5,620 nucleotides of DNA. Origin: Planctomycetota bacterium (GTDB lineage: Bacteria > Planctomycetota > Phycisphaerae > Sedimentisphaerales > Anaerobacaceae). Made by a program: the position numbers and the translations under genes. The stretch is from assembly GCA_003644295.1 (NCBI GenBank), contig QNBZ01000102.1:1-5620 (forward strand), written 5' to 3'. Shown piece by piece: positions 1 through 5,620 of this stretch. How positions within the stretch are numbered: the stretch's first letter is position 1; each line of letters begins with the position of its first letter. The notes under the pieces are model-generated. The model made no database searches. It worked only from the letters and a program-made list of their open reading frames with translations, and was not told the origin of the DNA.

Positions 1-2384
1 AGACCATAGGTTCGCTTGCCGGTGGCGGAGGCACCGGTGGTAATGTTGCCCTAAATGCCAATACACTTACTGTCGGTGATGCCTCGAACACTACTTACTC
101 TGGCGCAATCAGTGGCACCGGTGGATTGACCAAGCAAGGCGCCGGCACCCTTACGCTCGATGGTACGAACACCTACACCGGTACGACAACAATAAACGCT
201 GGTACGCTAAGCATCGGCGCTGACTCCGGATTAGGAACATCACCTGGAGTAGCGACAGCAGGACATCTTACCTTTGGCGGAGGCACACTGGAGACCACAG
301 CTGATATGACCCTTAACGCCAACAGGGGTATAGCATTGACCGGTGCAGGCACGATAGATGTAGACGCAGGCACGACACTGACATACGACGGCATCATCGC
401 AGGAGCCAGCACCCTGACGAAAGCAGACGCAGGCACCCTGAGTCTTGGCGGAACCAACACTTATACGGGCGGAACAACATTGAATGCCGGGACAATAATC
501 CTTGGATCTGATGATGCAGTTGGTACGGGAACGTTGACCCTTGGTGGCGCTGGCACGCTTCAATCAGATAATGACGCCCGCTCAGTTAGTAATCTAATTG
601 ATCTTGCCGGCAATGCTTTGACCATCTCTGGTGCAAGAAACCTGACCCTTAGCGGTGTCATCAGCGGCGCTGGCGTCGGAAGCACACTGACCAAGGCCGG
701 CACCGGGACCCTTACGCTTTCCGGTGTCAATACCTACGCTGGTCTTACAAACATAACAGCAGGTACGTTAGCAGGCGTTTTTACAGTTGCCGGTGACCTT
801 ACAGTCGCTAATGGAGGCACCTTTGCGCCGGGCAACAGTATCGGGACTACAGTTATTGGGGGCGATTATTCGCTGAACGCCGGCGGCACGCTGGAAGTCG
901 AAGTTTCAAAGGGTGCTGGTGGAACACTGACCAGTGACTTTCTGGATGTAACCGGCACTGCGACTCTTGCCGCTGGAAGTACTATTAAAGTACTTGATAT
1001 CACCCCCGCGGGACGCTTAATTGGAACTGGGGACACTTTTAATATCATCGAAGCCGATGGTGGTGTTACTGATTTGGGGCCGACTATTACTGATAATTCT
1101 GCTGTTCTGAGCTTTGCCGGTCTGGTCAGCGGCAATTTTTATCAGTTGGTAGCAACGAGGGCTGCTTTTGCTAATATTGTTACCGGAGGAAATAGAAGTG
1201 CTGTTTTAAGAGCAATCGACTCGGACCTGGGTGATGCAACCGGCGACTACGTAACGCTAATCAATGCCCTTACAGCTCTGAATTCAGCCCAGCTCAACAA
1301 TGCAGCAGAACAACTCGACCCACTGCCTCACGCTTCATCAACTATAGTTTCTCTCAGAACTACTCAGCGAATGGCGGGTAATTTAGCCAACTATCTAAAC
1401 GCAAGGCGTTCAGGTATTGAAAGAGTTATGACGTTTAATACGCAGTCGCGAGAGCGCCAGCTGCTGATTGCAGATGCATCCAACGACCCGCGAATACTTG
1501 CCTATGTCATCAACGAAAACAAGAAAATCGCGAAAATGCAGCAGGATGAAGCGGATAGTGAAATCAGCGGGTTCTTCAAGCCATTTGGAGTCTTTTACGA
1601 CCACGACTCGACTTCAAAGATGGTAGGTTTCCGTGCCAAGTCCGTCGGTGCTCAGTTCGGTTTCGATAAGAGTTCTGGGCCGAATCTGCTTATAGGTATT
1701 GGCGGCGGCTATAGTCATTCTTTCATCAAGTTTAAGGAAGATCGCGGCGAAGGCGATGTTGATAGTTTTAGAATTGGGCCGTATGCTTCCTATTTCAAAG
1801 ACAACTTCTTCATTGATACATCAGTAAGTTTTGGTTACCACAAGAATGAGAATGAACGAGACATAAAGTTTGGCACAATTAATCGCACTGCTGACAGCGA
1901 TTACAGTGCCTGGGATTTGTCAACATATATTGGCGGCGGATATGATTTCCATATCAACAAATTGACAGTGACTCCAACTGCATCTCTTCAGTACATACGG
2001 TATCACAGTGAGAGTTTCAAAGAAACCGGAGCAGGCGCAGCCGGCCTGGATGTGGATGCTGCGACATCGCAGTCGCTTCGTAGTAAGTTGGGTGTGACAG
2101 TTTCGACAGTTGCCGAACTATATGGGACAAAGATTGTGCCAGAATTATTTGCTGGTTGGGCACATGAGTTTATAGATGATGAGGATATCAAAGCCAGATT
2201 TGTACAGGGAACGGCCAAATTCACGACTGATGTTGATAGTAACTGGGACGACAGTGTGTATTTTGGCGGCGGCATTTCCGCTTTGTTGAAAGAAAATATC
2301 TCGGCCTTTGTACGTTATGAAGGCGAATATTCTTCCGGCAACAGTATAAATGCACTGAATGTCGGAATTACGGTTCTGTTTTAG
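1..2384 (+). CDS. Autotransporter with PATR passenger repeats and C-terminal beta-barrel (5' partial)
   Basis: Type V secretion protein: a C-terminal barrel inserts in the outer membrane and the passenger is exposed at the surface. The frame (codons from base 3) is open to the left edge, so signal peptide and true start lie outside; the TTG at 126 is internal, because the same repeat-like sequence continues upstream of it. Of 793 visible residues, about 1-270 are Gly/Thr/Ala/Leu-rich passenger with three PATR-type repeats (visible residues 40-72, 134-168, 226-258) sharing GTLTL-x-G-x-NTY-x-G-x-T and AGTL. Residues 275-281 read APGNSIG, typical of the end of such passengers, followed by a beta-rich segment to about 390. 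Residues 391-520 form a linker containing LNALTALNSAQLNNAAEQLD. From about 522 alternating aromatic/polar strands fit an autotransporter barrel, ending GITVLF with the terminal Phe favoured by BAM. No protease or ligand-binding motif is visible, so the passenger's role (adhesin or other) is unknown. The gene converges on the - strand dehydratase. Confidence 0.93.
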   Translation, partial: TIGSLAGGGGTGGNVALNANTLTVGDASNTTYSGAISGTGGLTKQGAGTLTLDGTNTYTGTTTINAGTLSIGADSGLGTSPGVATAGHLTFGGGTLETTADMTLNANRGIALTGAGTIDVDAGTTLTYDGIIAGASTLTKADAGTLSLGGTNTYTGGTTLNAGTIILGSDDAVGTGTLTLGGAGTLQSDNDARSVSNLIDLAGNALTISGARNLTLSGVISGAGVGSTLTKAGTGTLTLSGVNTYAGLTNITAGTLAGVFTVAGDLTVANGGTFAPGNSIGTTVIGGDYSLNAGGTLEVEVSKGAGGTLTSDFLDVTGTATLAAGSTIKVLDITPAGRLIGTGDTFNIIEADGGVTDLGPTITDNSAVLSFAGLVSGNFYQLVATRAAFANIVTGGNRSAVLRAIDSDLGDATGDYVTLINALTALNSAQLNNAAEQLDPLPHASSTIVSLRTTQRMAGNLANYLNARRSGIERVMTFNTQSRERQLLIADASNDPRILAYVINENKKIAKMQQDEADSEISGFFKPFGVFYDHDSTSKMVGFRAKSVGAQFGFDKSSGPNLLIGIGGGYSHSFIKFKEDRGEGDVDSFRIGPYASYFKDNFFIDTSVSFGYHKNENERDIKFGTINRTADSDYSAWDLSTYIGGGYDFHINKLTVTPTASLQYIRYHSESFKETGAGAAGLDVDAATSQSLRSKLGVTVSTVAELYGTKIVPELFAGWAHEFIDDEDIKARFVQGTAKFTTDVDSNWDDSVYFGGGISALLKENISAFVRYEGEYSSGNSINALNVGITVLF
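120..218 (+). repeat. PATR-type passenger repeat 1
   Basis: Encodes about 33 residues starting GGLTKQGAGTLTLDGTNTYT and ending INAGTLSIG. This matches the passenger-associated transport repeat pattern (G-L-x-K-x-G-x-GTLTL-x-G-x-NTY-x-G-x-T-x-I-x-AGTL), a beta-helix rung thought to help passenger export. It is preceded by the usual S-G-A-I-S-G lead-in. Confidence 0.85.
402..506 (+). repeat. PATR-type passenger repeat 2
   Basis: Encodes about 35 residues with STLTKADAGTLSLGGTNTYT near the start and LNAGTIILG at the end. It is the same unit as at 120-218, with Asp for Gly in the GAG position. A D-G-I-I-A-G lead-in stands just before it. Spacing to the neighbouring copies is about 280 bases. Confidence 0.85.
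678..776 (+). repeat. PATR-type passenger repeat 3
   Basis: Encodes about 33 residues with GSTLTKAGTGTLTLSGVNTY at the start and ITAGTLAG at the end, preceded by the SGVISGAG lead-in. It is the last repeat before the APGNSIG-containing end of the passenger, so it sits closest to the membrane. Confidence 0.85.
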
Positions 2385-2532
2385 CCGACCATTCCTTAAA
2401 CTTGCTTATTCAAAAATTGGCAACCTGGCTCGTCAAGTGTCGATAAAAACAAACCCAATCGAACGCCTATCTGGGATTTGGCCACGCTTCTCGCAGTTGC
2501 TATAGCGCTTACGTCGTTTTGTGCTGCTTCCT

Positions 2533-2662
2533 TAATACTCAACTTGACTGACTTTTTAGTTGTCATTTTAACTGTGAGATTCTTCACTACGTTCAGAATG
2601 ACTGAGTCTGTATGTTTTTATTACAGCAACATCTATACAAAAGTCAGTCAAGTTGACTAATA
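2533..2662. mobile_element. MITE-like element: 18-bp terminal inverted repeats between TAATA direct repeats
   Basis: TCAACTTGACTGACTTTT at 2539-2556 is the exact reverse complement of 2639-2656, giving 18-bp perfect inverted repeats around an 82-base centre. One C lies outside each arm, and TAATA occurs directly beyond on both sides (2533-2537 and 2658-2662), as a 5-bp target-site duplication would. The centre has nested inverted repeats: 2562-2569 with 2595-2602 (8 pairs, one G-T), and GTGA 2574-2577 with TCAC 2584-2587. There is no transposase; at 120 bp it could only move by help from elsewhere. The alternative is a long structured 3' region of the autotransporter transcript. Structure is certain; mobility is inferred. 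Confidence 0.5.
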
Positions 2663-2711
2663 TACTTTCTGCCGCCGCCCAAGCACAACCCACAAACTTC
2701 AAAATCTGCTC

Positions 2712-2740
2712 GCGCCACCTCCAGCTCGGGCGCTATTTTT
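2712..2740 (+). terminator. Weak candidate Rho-independent terminator
   Basis: GCGCC (2712-2716) pairs with GGCGC (2729-2733) across a 12-base loop and is followed by TATTTTTATTT. The all-GC stem plus U-rich tail fits a factor-independent terminator on the + strand. The stem is only 5 bp, the loop is large, and it lies about 330 bases beyond the autotransporter stop, so assignment to that gene is tentative. No better candidate appears closer to the stop. Confidence 0.3.
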
Positions 2741-2755
2741 ATTTACGTCAACGAC

Positions 2756-2783
2756 ATACGATATGCCATATACGAAATACGAA
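2756..2783. repeat. Heptamer tandem tract, ATACGAA type
   Basis: Four 7-base units in phase: ATACGAT, ATGCCAT, ATACGAA, ATACGAA. The second is degenerate. The 7-base period matches the second heptamer tract about 80 bases downstream, which has a different sequence. No coding role is apparent. Confidence 0.65.
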
Positions 2784-2865
2784 TTTCAACCATTTGCGCA
2801 GGTAGTTGGAGTATGTGATTTTTAAAAATTCTTAAAAATACAGATTTTCAAAAGGCCTGCAAATT

Positions 2866-2893
2866 GATTATTGATTACTGATTATTGATTATT
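2866..2893. repeat. Heptamer tandem tract, GATTATT type
   Basis: Four contiguous 7-base units, GATTATT, GATTACT, GATTATT, GATTATT, with one T-to-C change in unit 2. The tract is AT-rich, ends at a run of G, and lies in non-coding DNA. Confidence 0.8.
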
Positions 2894-3045
2894 GGGGGAA
2901 AAACGAGGTTTTTGTTCGACCAAACGCGCAGGGGGTTTGAGAAACAGGGTAAAAAATACCCAAAACTAACGGAAATTGACAAAAAACGCACGCCTTTTGA
3001 ACGAAAACGGCCCCCAAGAGTCGCTTTTTGTACCACTTTTTTTAC

Positions 3046-3081
3046 CTCCCTGCGCAAATGGTCGACCATTTGCGCAGGGGG
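3046..3081. repeat. Perfect 32-bp palindrome (36 bp with one G-T pair)
   Basis: Bases 3048-3063 are exactly complementary to 3064-3079 with no spacer, centred on GTCGAC. Adding 3046-3047 and 3080-3081 extends it by one C-G pair and one T-G pair. Its right arm contains CCATTTGCGCAGG (3066-3078), also found at 2790-2802. GCGCAGGGGGTTT at 3072-3084 recurs at 2926-2938. With no loop it would form a cruciform in DNA or a hairpin in RNA; the following TTT is too short for a good terminator. Shared pieces suggest a dispersed repeat family. Confidence 0.8.
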
Positions 3082-3102
3082 TTTCTCGATTCGGCCTACC
3101 AG

Positions 3103-3139
3103 CCAGATGCGGGTATAAACCCACCAGAGGCGGGTAAAC
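3103..3139. repeat. Imperfect direct repeat CCAGATGCGGGTATAAAC / CCAGAGGCGGGTAAAC
   Basis: Two near-identical copies at 3103-3120 and 3124-3139 differ by one substitution and a 2-base indel. GGGT (3111-3114) can pair with ACCC (3119-3122) around ATAA. The pair sits between the 32-bp palindrome and the 40-bp hairpin array, and no function is visible. Confidence 0.5.
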
Positions 3140-3168
3140 GGTGGACAAGACTCGTGTGGCGTCGCCGT

Positions 3169-3317
3169 GCCACCGCCCACAGGTGGCTGGGCTAACGAAA
3201 ATAACTAACCCCGCCATAGTGATGGCGGGGCTAACCTAACATAATAAACCCTGCCATAGTGATGGCAGGGCTAACCTAACATAATAAACCCCGCCATAGT
3301 GATGGCAGGGCTAACCT
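3169..3317. repeat. Tandem array of 40-bp hairpin units
   Basis: Units start at 3209, 3249 and 3289. Each has a 22-base hairpin (9-bp arms, AGTG loop) and a tail CTAACCTAACATAATAAA; the third keeps only CTAACCT before unique sequence. Unit 1 has arms CCCCGCCAT/ATGGCGGGG. Unit 2 has CCCTGCCAT/ATGGCAGGG, a paired change that keeps the stem. Unit 3 joins the left arm of unit 1 to the right arm of unit 2, leaving one C-A mismatch. A diverged 40-base unit precedes them (3169-3208): hairpin GCCACC/GGTGGC, then TGGGCTAACGAAAATAACTAA-like tail sequence. The array abuts the dehydratase stop codon. Confidence 0.85.
3276..3310 (-). terminator. Candidate terminator of the dehydratase gene (hairpin unit 3)
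   Basis: On the - strand the hairpin at 3310-3289 begins immediately after the TAG stop and is followed by TTTATTATGTTA. A GC-rich 9-pair stem (one mismatch) with a T-leaning tail resembles a Rho-independent terminator, and two further hairpins lie behind it as possible back-ups. The tail is not a clean U-run. On the + strand the hairpins are followed by CTAACC, which would not terminate, so a one-way role for the - strand gene is the better reading. Confidence 0.4.
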
Positions 3318-5251
3318 GTGTTGTTATTATCGCCGATATATTCCGGAACAAGCTCCTTGATTTTACCAACTATTTTATCGCGGTCCTGCGTCTCGGCGAT
3401 AGCTGCCAACTCGTTTATGCCGGCCAAAAGAACGTCTCTGTCCATCGGAATGTTCTTCCACACGGCAATCTTCGGATGACCTGTCGGCTGCATATCCTCG
3501 CCCTCTATTGAAAGTTCCTCAAAAAGCTTTTCGCCCGGCCGGGGGCCTGTATAAACTATTTCGATGTCTTCGCCGGGCTTGAAGCCGCTGAGCGTAATAA
3601 GCTCTTTGGCCAAGTCAGCAATTTTCACCGGCTCGCCCATATCAAGCACAAAGATTTCGCCGCCTTTGCCCATCGCCGCCGCCTGCAGTACGAGCTGGCT
3701 TGCTTCCGGTATAGTCATAAAATACCGTTTCATCTCAGGATGAGTAACGGTTACAGGGCCGCCCTCGGCTATCTGCTTCTTGAAGATTGGCACTACCGAG
3801 CCATCGGAGCCAAGCACATTGCCAAACCGAACGGTTACAAAATGTGTTTTGCTGGTTCTGTTTAAGTTCTGTGTGTACATTTCCGCAACTCGCTTTGAGG
3901 AACCCATTATGCTGGTCGGATTGACGGCCTTGTCAGTGCTAATCATTACAAAACTTGTAGCGCCGTGATTATCAGCGGCGTCGGCAACGGTTCTTGTGCC
4001 TATAATGTTGTTTTTGATGGCTTCGCCGGGGTTAAGCTCCATCAAAGGCACGTGCTTGTGGGCGGCGGCGTGAATAATGACCTGTGGTTTATACTTTTCA
4101 AAAATTTCCATCACACGTGTCTTATCGGTAATGTCGCAAATAATTGCCTTTTTGGCAACCTGCGGAAATTGCCTGTTCAGTTCCCGCTCGATGTGGAACA
4201 GTGGATTTTCGGCCTGCTCAATAAGCAAAAGCAGTTTCGGATTAAAATTACATACCTGTCTGCACATTTCCGAACCGATGGAGCCGCCGGCGCCGGTAAC
4301 GAGAATTGTTTTGTCCTTCGCAAAAGCTTCTATCAAGTCCAGGTCAAGCTGAACGGCTTCTCTGCCGAGCAGGTCATTAATATCAACATCTCTAATCTGA
4401 GAGACACGGAACTTGCCCGAGGCAATATCGGTAATTGACGGCACCGTCCGAAAGCGGGCTTTAGTACCCTCGCAGACCTGAACAACGTGTCTTAACTGCT
4501 GATGGCTTGCTGAAGGCATTGCGATGGCAATTTCTTCGATGTTACGGTCCTTGCAGATTTTTGGTATCCGCTCAACCGGGCCAAGCACCGATATTCCGTG
4601 GATGCTAATGCCCTGTTTGACGGGGTCGTCATCGGCAAAGCCGACCACCTCATATTGGACGGTGCGCATACGGTGGATTTCCCGCAACAGCGCTTCGCCG
4701 GCGTTGCCTGCCCCGACTATGAGAAGTCGTTTCAGTCGGCCGCCCTCGACAGTGCGGAATTCCTCGTGGTACATTCGGATTATCATTCGCAGTCCTGACA
4801 GCAGCAAAACCGTGGCAAACATATCAGCAATAAATATGCCCTGGCTGACTTCGGTTATGTTTGGGAACTCTTTGCGGATTGTGGTTGTGCTCATAAAAGC
4901 ATACCACAGGGCAACTATGAGCAGAGTGCTGACAAGAGAAGCCCGCAATATCCCGATGAGGTCGGAAATTCCGACGTAGCGCCACCAGCCACGATACTGC
5001 TTGAAAAAGCCAAACACCAGCAGCTTAATGACGATAAATAACAATAGCAGCGGGGGGTACTGCCCTATGAGCCAACTACGCCTAATCTGCATATTGTTTG
5101 CCAGCAGGAAGGAAAGCATCAATGACAAGGCAAAGGCAATTATATGCGCAAGTACAATCAGTTGTTTGCGAAACCTGAGCACGGTGGCGAGTGGCAGGAA
5201 CTCCGACGGAGTTTCGTTTTTGGGTTGTTTATCTGCATTTAAGTCGGGCAT
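3311..5251 (-). CDS. Membrane-anchored nucleoside-diphosphate-sugar 4,6-dehydratase (CapD/WbpM/PglF class)
   Basis: Full-length 646-aa member of the large polysaccharide-biosynthesis dehydratases, which typically convert UDP-GlcNAc to the 4-keto-6-deoxy sugar for capsule, O-antigen or glycoprotein sugars at the cytoplasmic face of the inner membrane. Hydrophobic helices lie near residues 30-51, 65-83, 101-120 and 138-157. A first Rossmann-like domain carries GAGNAG (180-185); the catalytic SDR domain starts about 314 with TGAGGSIG (319-326). HAAAHKHVPLME (394-405) and RFGNVLGSDGSV are classic for the family. The active site shows S438-T439-D440-K441, then M449 and K453, i.e. Met where ordinary SDRs have Tyr, as in WbpM/PglF. 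TGPRPGEKLFEEL is at 568-580. ATG at 5251-5249 is preceded in frame by TAA and no other start occurs before residue 45, so the start is secure, although no strong Shine-Dalgarno is visible. Substrate is inferred from family; no neighbouring glycan gene confirms it. Confidence 0.95.
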   Translation of the reverse strand: MPDLNADKQPKNETPSEFLPLATVLRFRKQLIVLAHIIAFALSLMLSFLLANNMQIRRSWLIGQYPPLLLLFIVIKLLVFGFFKQYRGWWRYVGISDLIGILRASLVSTLLIVALWYAFMSTTTIRKEFPNITEVSQGIFIADMFATVLLLSGLRMIIRMYHEEFRTVEGGRLKRLLIVGAGNAGEALLREIHRMRTVQYEVVGFADDDPVKQGISIHGISVLGPVERIPKICKDRNIEEIAIAMPSASHQQLRHVVQVCEGTKARFRTVPSITDIASGKFRVSQIRDVDINDLLGREAVQLDLDLIEAFAKDKTILVTGAGGSIGSEMCRQVCNFNPKLLLLIEQAENPLFHIERELNRQFPQVAKKAIICDITDKTRVMEIFEKYKPQVIIHAAAHKHVPLMELNPGEAIKNNIIGTRTVADAADNHGATSFVMISTDKAVNPTSIMGSSKRVAEMYTQNLNRTSKTHFVTVRFGNVLGSDGSVVPIFKKQIAEGGPVTVTHPEMKRYFMTIPEASQLVLQAAAMGKGGEIFVLDMGEPVKIADLAKELITLSGFKPGEDIEIVYTGPRPGEKLFEELSIEGEDMQPTGHPKIAVWKNIPMDRDVLLAGINELAAIAETQDRDKIVGKIKELVPEYIGDNNNTG

Positions 5252-5302
5252 ATTTTATTAGGCCGCAATTATCTTAACAGTCCCCCTGTAACGACAAGCA
5301 CA

Positions 5303-5331
5303 ATTATAACAACAGCTTAAACTGGCGTCAA
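5303..5331 (-). promoter_or_regulatory. Near-consensus sigma70 promoter of the dehydratase gene
   Basis: Read on the - strand: TTGACG (5331-5326), exactly 17 bases, then TATAAT (5308-5303), preceded by TGT as an extended -10. Transcription would start near 5296, giving a leader of about 45 bases before the ATG at 5251. Only one -35 base differs from consensus, so strong housekeeping expression is likely. The leader contains ACAG/CTGT flanking GGGGA, too short a pairing to call a regulator. Confidence 0.75.
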
Positions 5332-5386
5332 GAAATTATCACGGCATAGTTTTCGTATGTGTGTAACAGGATTTCCCAGTGGTGAT

Positions 5387-5409
5387 TTGCCAGCATTATT
5401 CTCTGGCAA
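5387..5409. promoter_or_regulatory. Inverted repeat TTGCCAG-N9-CTGGCAA, possible operator
   Basis: Bases 5387-5393 and 5403-5409 are perfectly complementary 7-base arms around 9 bases. The site lies about 22 bases before the likely start of the HTH gene and about 55 bases upstream of the dehydratase -35. Its position and symmetry would suit a dimeric repressor such as an XRE protein, but a leader hairpin or chance is equally possible. A further inverted pair, GTGATTTG (5382-5389) with CAAATCAC (5445-5452), overlaps it. Confidence 0.3.
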
Positions 5410-5431
5410 TGTAACGGAGCAGGAGGGTTCC

Positions 5432-5620
5432 GTGCCCTTTTTGCCAAATCACTCTAAAAGCCGAAAAGCCTCTGAAGGATAGATATACTAAATCCTTATA
5501 TAGATTGCAATTAAAAAACATAGGGGTGAAATTAAAGGAAAAACGGCTGCAATTAGGAATAAGCCAAATGGCATTAGCCCAACAACTCAATGTGCGTGTG
5601 GAAACCATTCAGAACTGGGA
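5432..5620 (+). CDS. XRE-type helix-turn-helix protein, 3' partial, probably frameshifted near its start
   Basis: The frame from 5526 to the window edge translates to KLKEKRLQLGISQMALAQQL followed by NVRVETIQNW, an XRE/Cro-type DNA-binding helix-turn-helix (ISQMALAQQL helix, recognition helix around RVETIQNW). The same frame continues upstream to a TAA at 5412 and encodes QITLKAEKPLKDRYTKSLYR-type sequence, which resembles N-terminal extensions I recall from small HTH proteins of this kind, so coding probably starts before the GTG at 5526. The only good initiation signal is AGGAGGG (5421-5427) five bases or fewer before GTG at 5432, but that GTG is one base out of frame and stops at 5480. Dropping one T from the run at 5438-5442 joins them: MPFCQITLKAEKP onward. 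Alternatives are a real start at GTG 5526 or TTG 5505 with weak signals, or a pseudogene. The C-terminus lies outside the window. Confidence 0.6.

Larger units (their letters stand above)
2385..3310. other. Gene-free, repeat-rich spacer between two convergent genes
   Basis: About 926 bases separate the autotransporter stop (2382-2384) from the dehydratase stop (3311-3313 on the - strand). Open frames of 60-100 codons exist on both strands, but they run through palindromes and tandem repeats, lack a recognisable ribosome binding site and resemble no protein family I know, so I treat the stretch as non-coding. Contents in order: about 150 bases with no visible structure, a MITE-like inverted-repeat element, a weak terminator-like hairpin, two heptamer tracts, a 32-bp palindrome, and a 40-bp hairpin repeat array. 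Confidence 0.8.

Noticed and set aside
126..128. TTG as the start of the autotransporter
   Set aside because: The frame stays open to the window edge and the upstream codons encode the same passenger-type sequence, including the lead-in to the first PATR repeat.
2396..2587. 63-codon open frame on the - strand (MKNLTVKMTTKKSVKLSIKE...)
   Set aside because: It starts inside the inverted-repeat element, uses the terminal repeat as coding sequence, has no ribosome binding site and resembles no family I know.
2818..2829. ATTTTTAAAAAT palindrome as a binding site
   Set aside because: A 12-base AT-only palindrome in AT-rich DNA is expected by chance, and nothing around it suggests a role.
2885..3118. 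77-codon + strand frame and the overlapping - strand frames at 2875-3180 and 2966-3217
   Set aside because: They translate heptamer tracts and the 32-bp palindrome; several overlapping frames open on both strands in the same repeat DNA indicate chance, not a gene.
3209..3310. CRISPR-like array
   Set aside because: The spacing is regular, but the 18-base segments between hairpins are identical to each other, so there are no variable spacers; these are plain tandem repeats.
3965..4438. 157-codon + strand frame, and the other + strand frames within 3780-4979
   Set aside because: They are antisense shadows of the well-supported dehydratase and lack recognisable domains.
5396..5608. 70-codon - strand frame
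   Set aside because: It is antisense to the HTH coding sequence, whose motif is clear on the + strand.

Overview
The window reads as chromosomal DNA of a Gram-negative (two-membrane) bacterium with moderate GC content. It carries the 3' part of a type V autotransporter gene on the + strand, a complete membrane-anchored nucleotide-sugar 4,6-dehydratase gene on the - strand, and the first bases of an XRE-type helix-turn-helix gene on the + strand. An outer-membrane beta-barrel rules out a Gram-positive host. The intergenic DNA is crowded with heptamer tracts, palindromes and hairpin repeats. Together with the style of the HTH protein this makes me think of a Phycisphaerae-like planctomycete, but that placement is from memory and is an inference only.

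Layout. 1-2384: autotransporter, already open at the left edge, with three PATR-type passenger repeats, an APGNSIG-containing passenger end, a linker and a C-terminal barrel ending in Phe. 2385-3310: about 0.93 kb without a convincing gene. It holds a 120-bp MITE-like element with 18-bp perfect terminal inverted repeats between TAATA direct repeats, a weak terminator-like hairpin, two heptamer tracts, a perfect 32-bp palindrome, and a tandem array of 40-bp hairpin units that runs up to the stop codon of the next gene. 3311-5251 (-): 646-aa dehydratase of the CapD/WbpM/PglF class. 5252-5431: intergenic, with a near-consensus sigma70 promoter for the dehydratase and a 23-bp inverted repeat. 5432-5620: start of an HTH gene, apparently frameshifted near its start and cut by the window edge.

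How the parts relate. The autotransporter and the dehydratase converge on the repeat-rich spacer and are separate transcription units. Both concern the cell envelope: one displays a surface protein, the other makes 4-keto-6-deoxy amino-sugar precursors for surface glycans or glycoprotein modification. No sequence evidence links them directly. The dehydratase has its own promoter and stands alone in the window rather than inside a visible glycan operon. The HTH gene diverges from it.

I did not find a clear new defence, mobile or RNA system. The most unusual material is the non-coding spacer 2533-3317 and the broken 5' end of the HTH gene.
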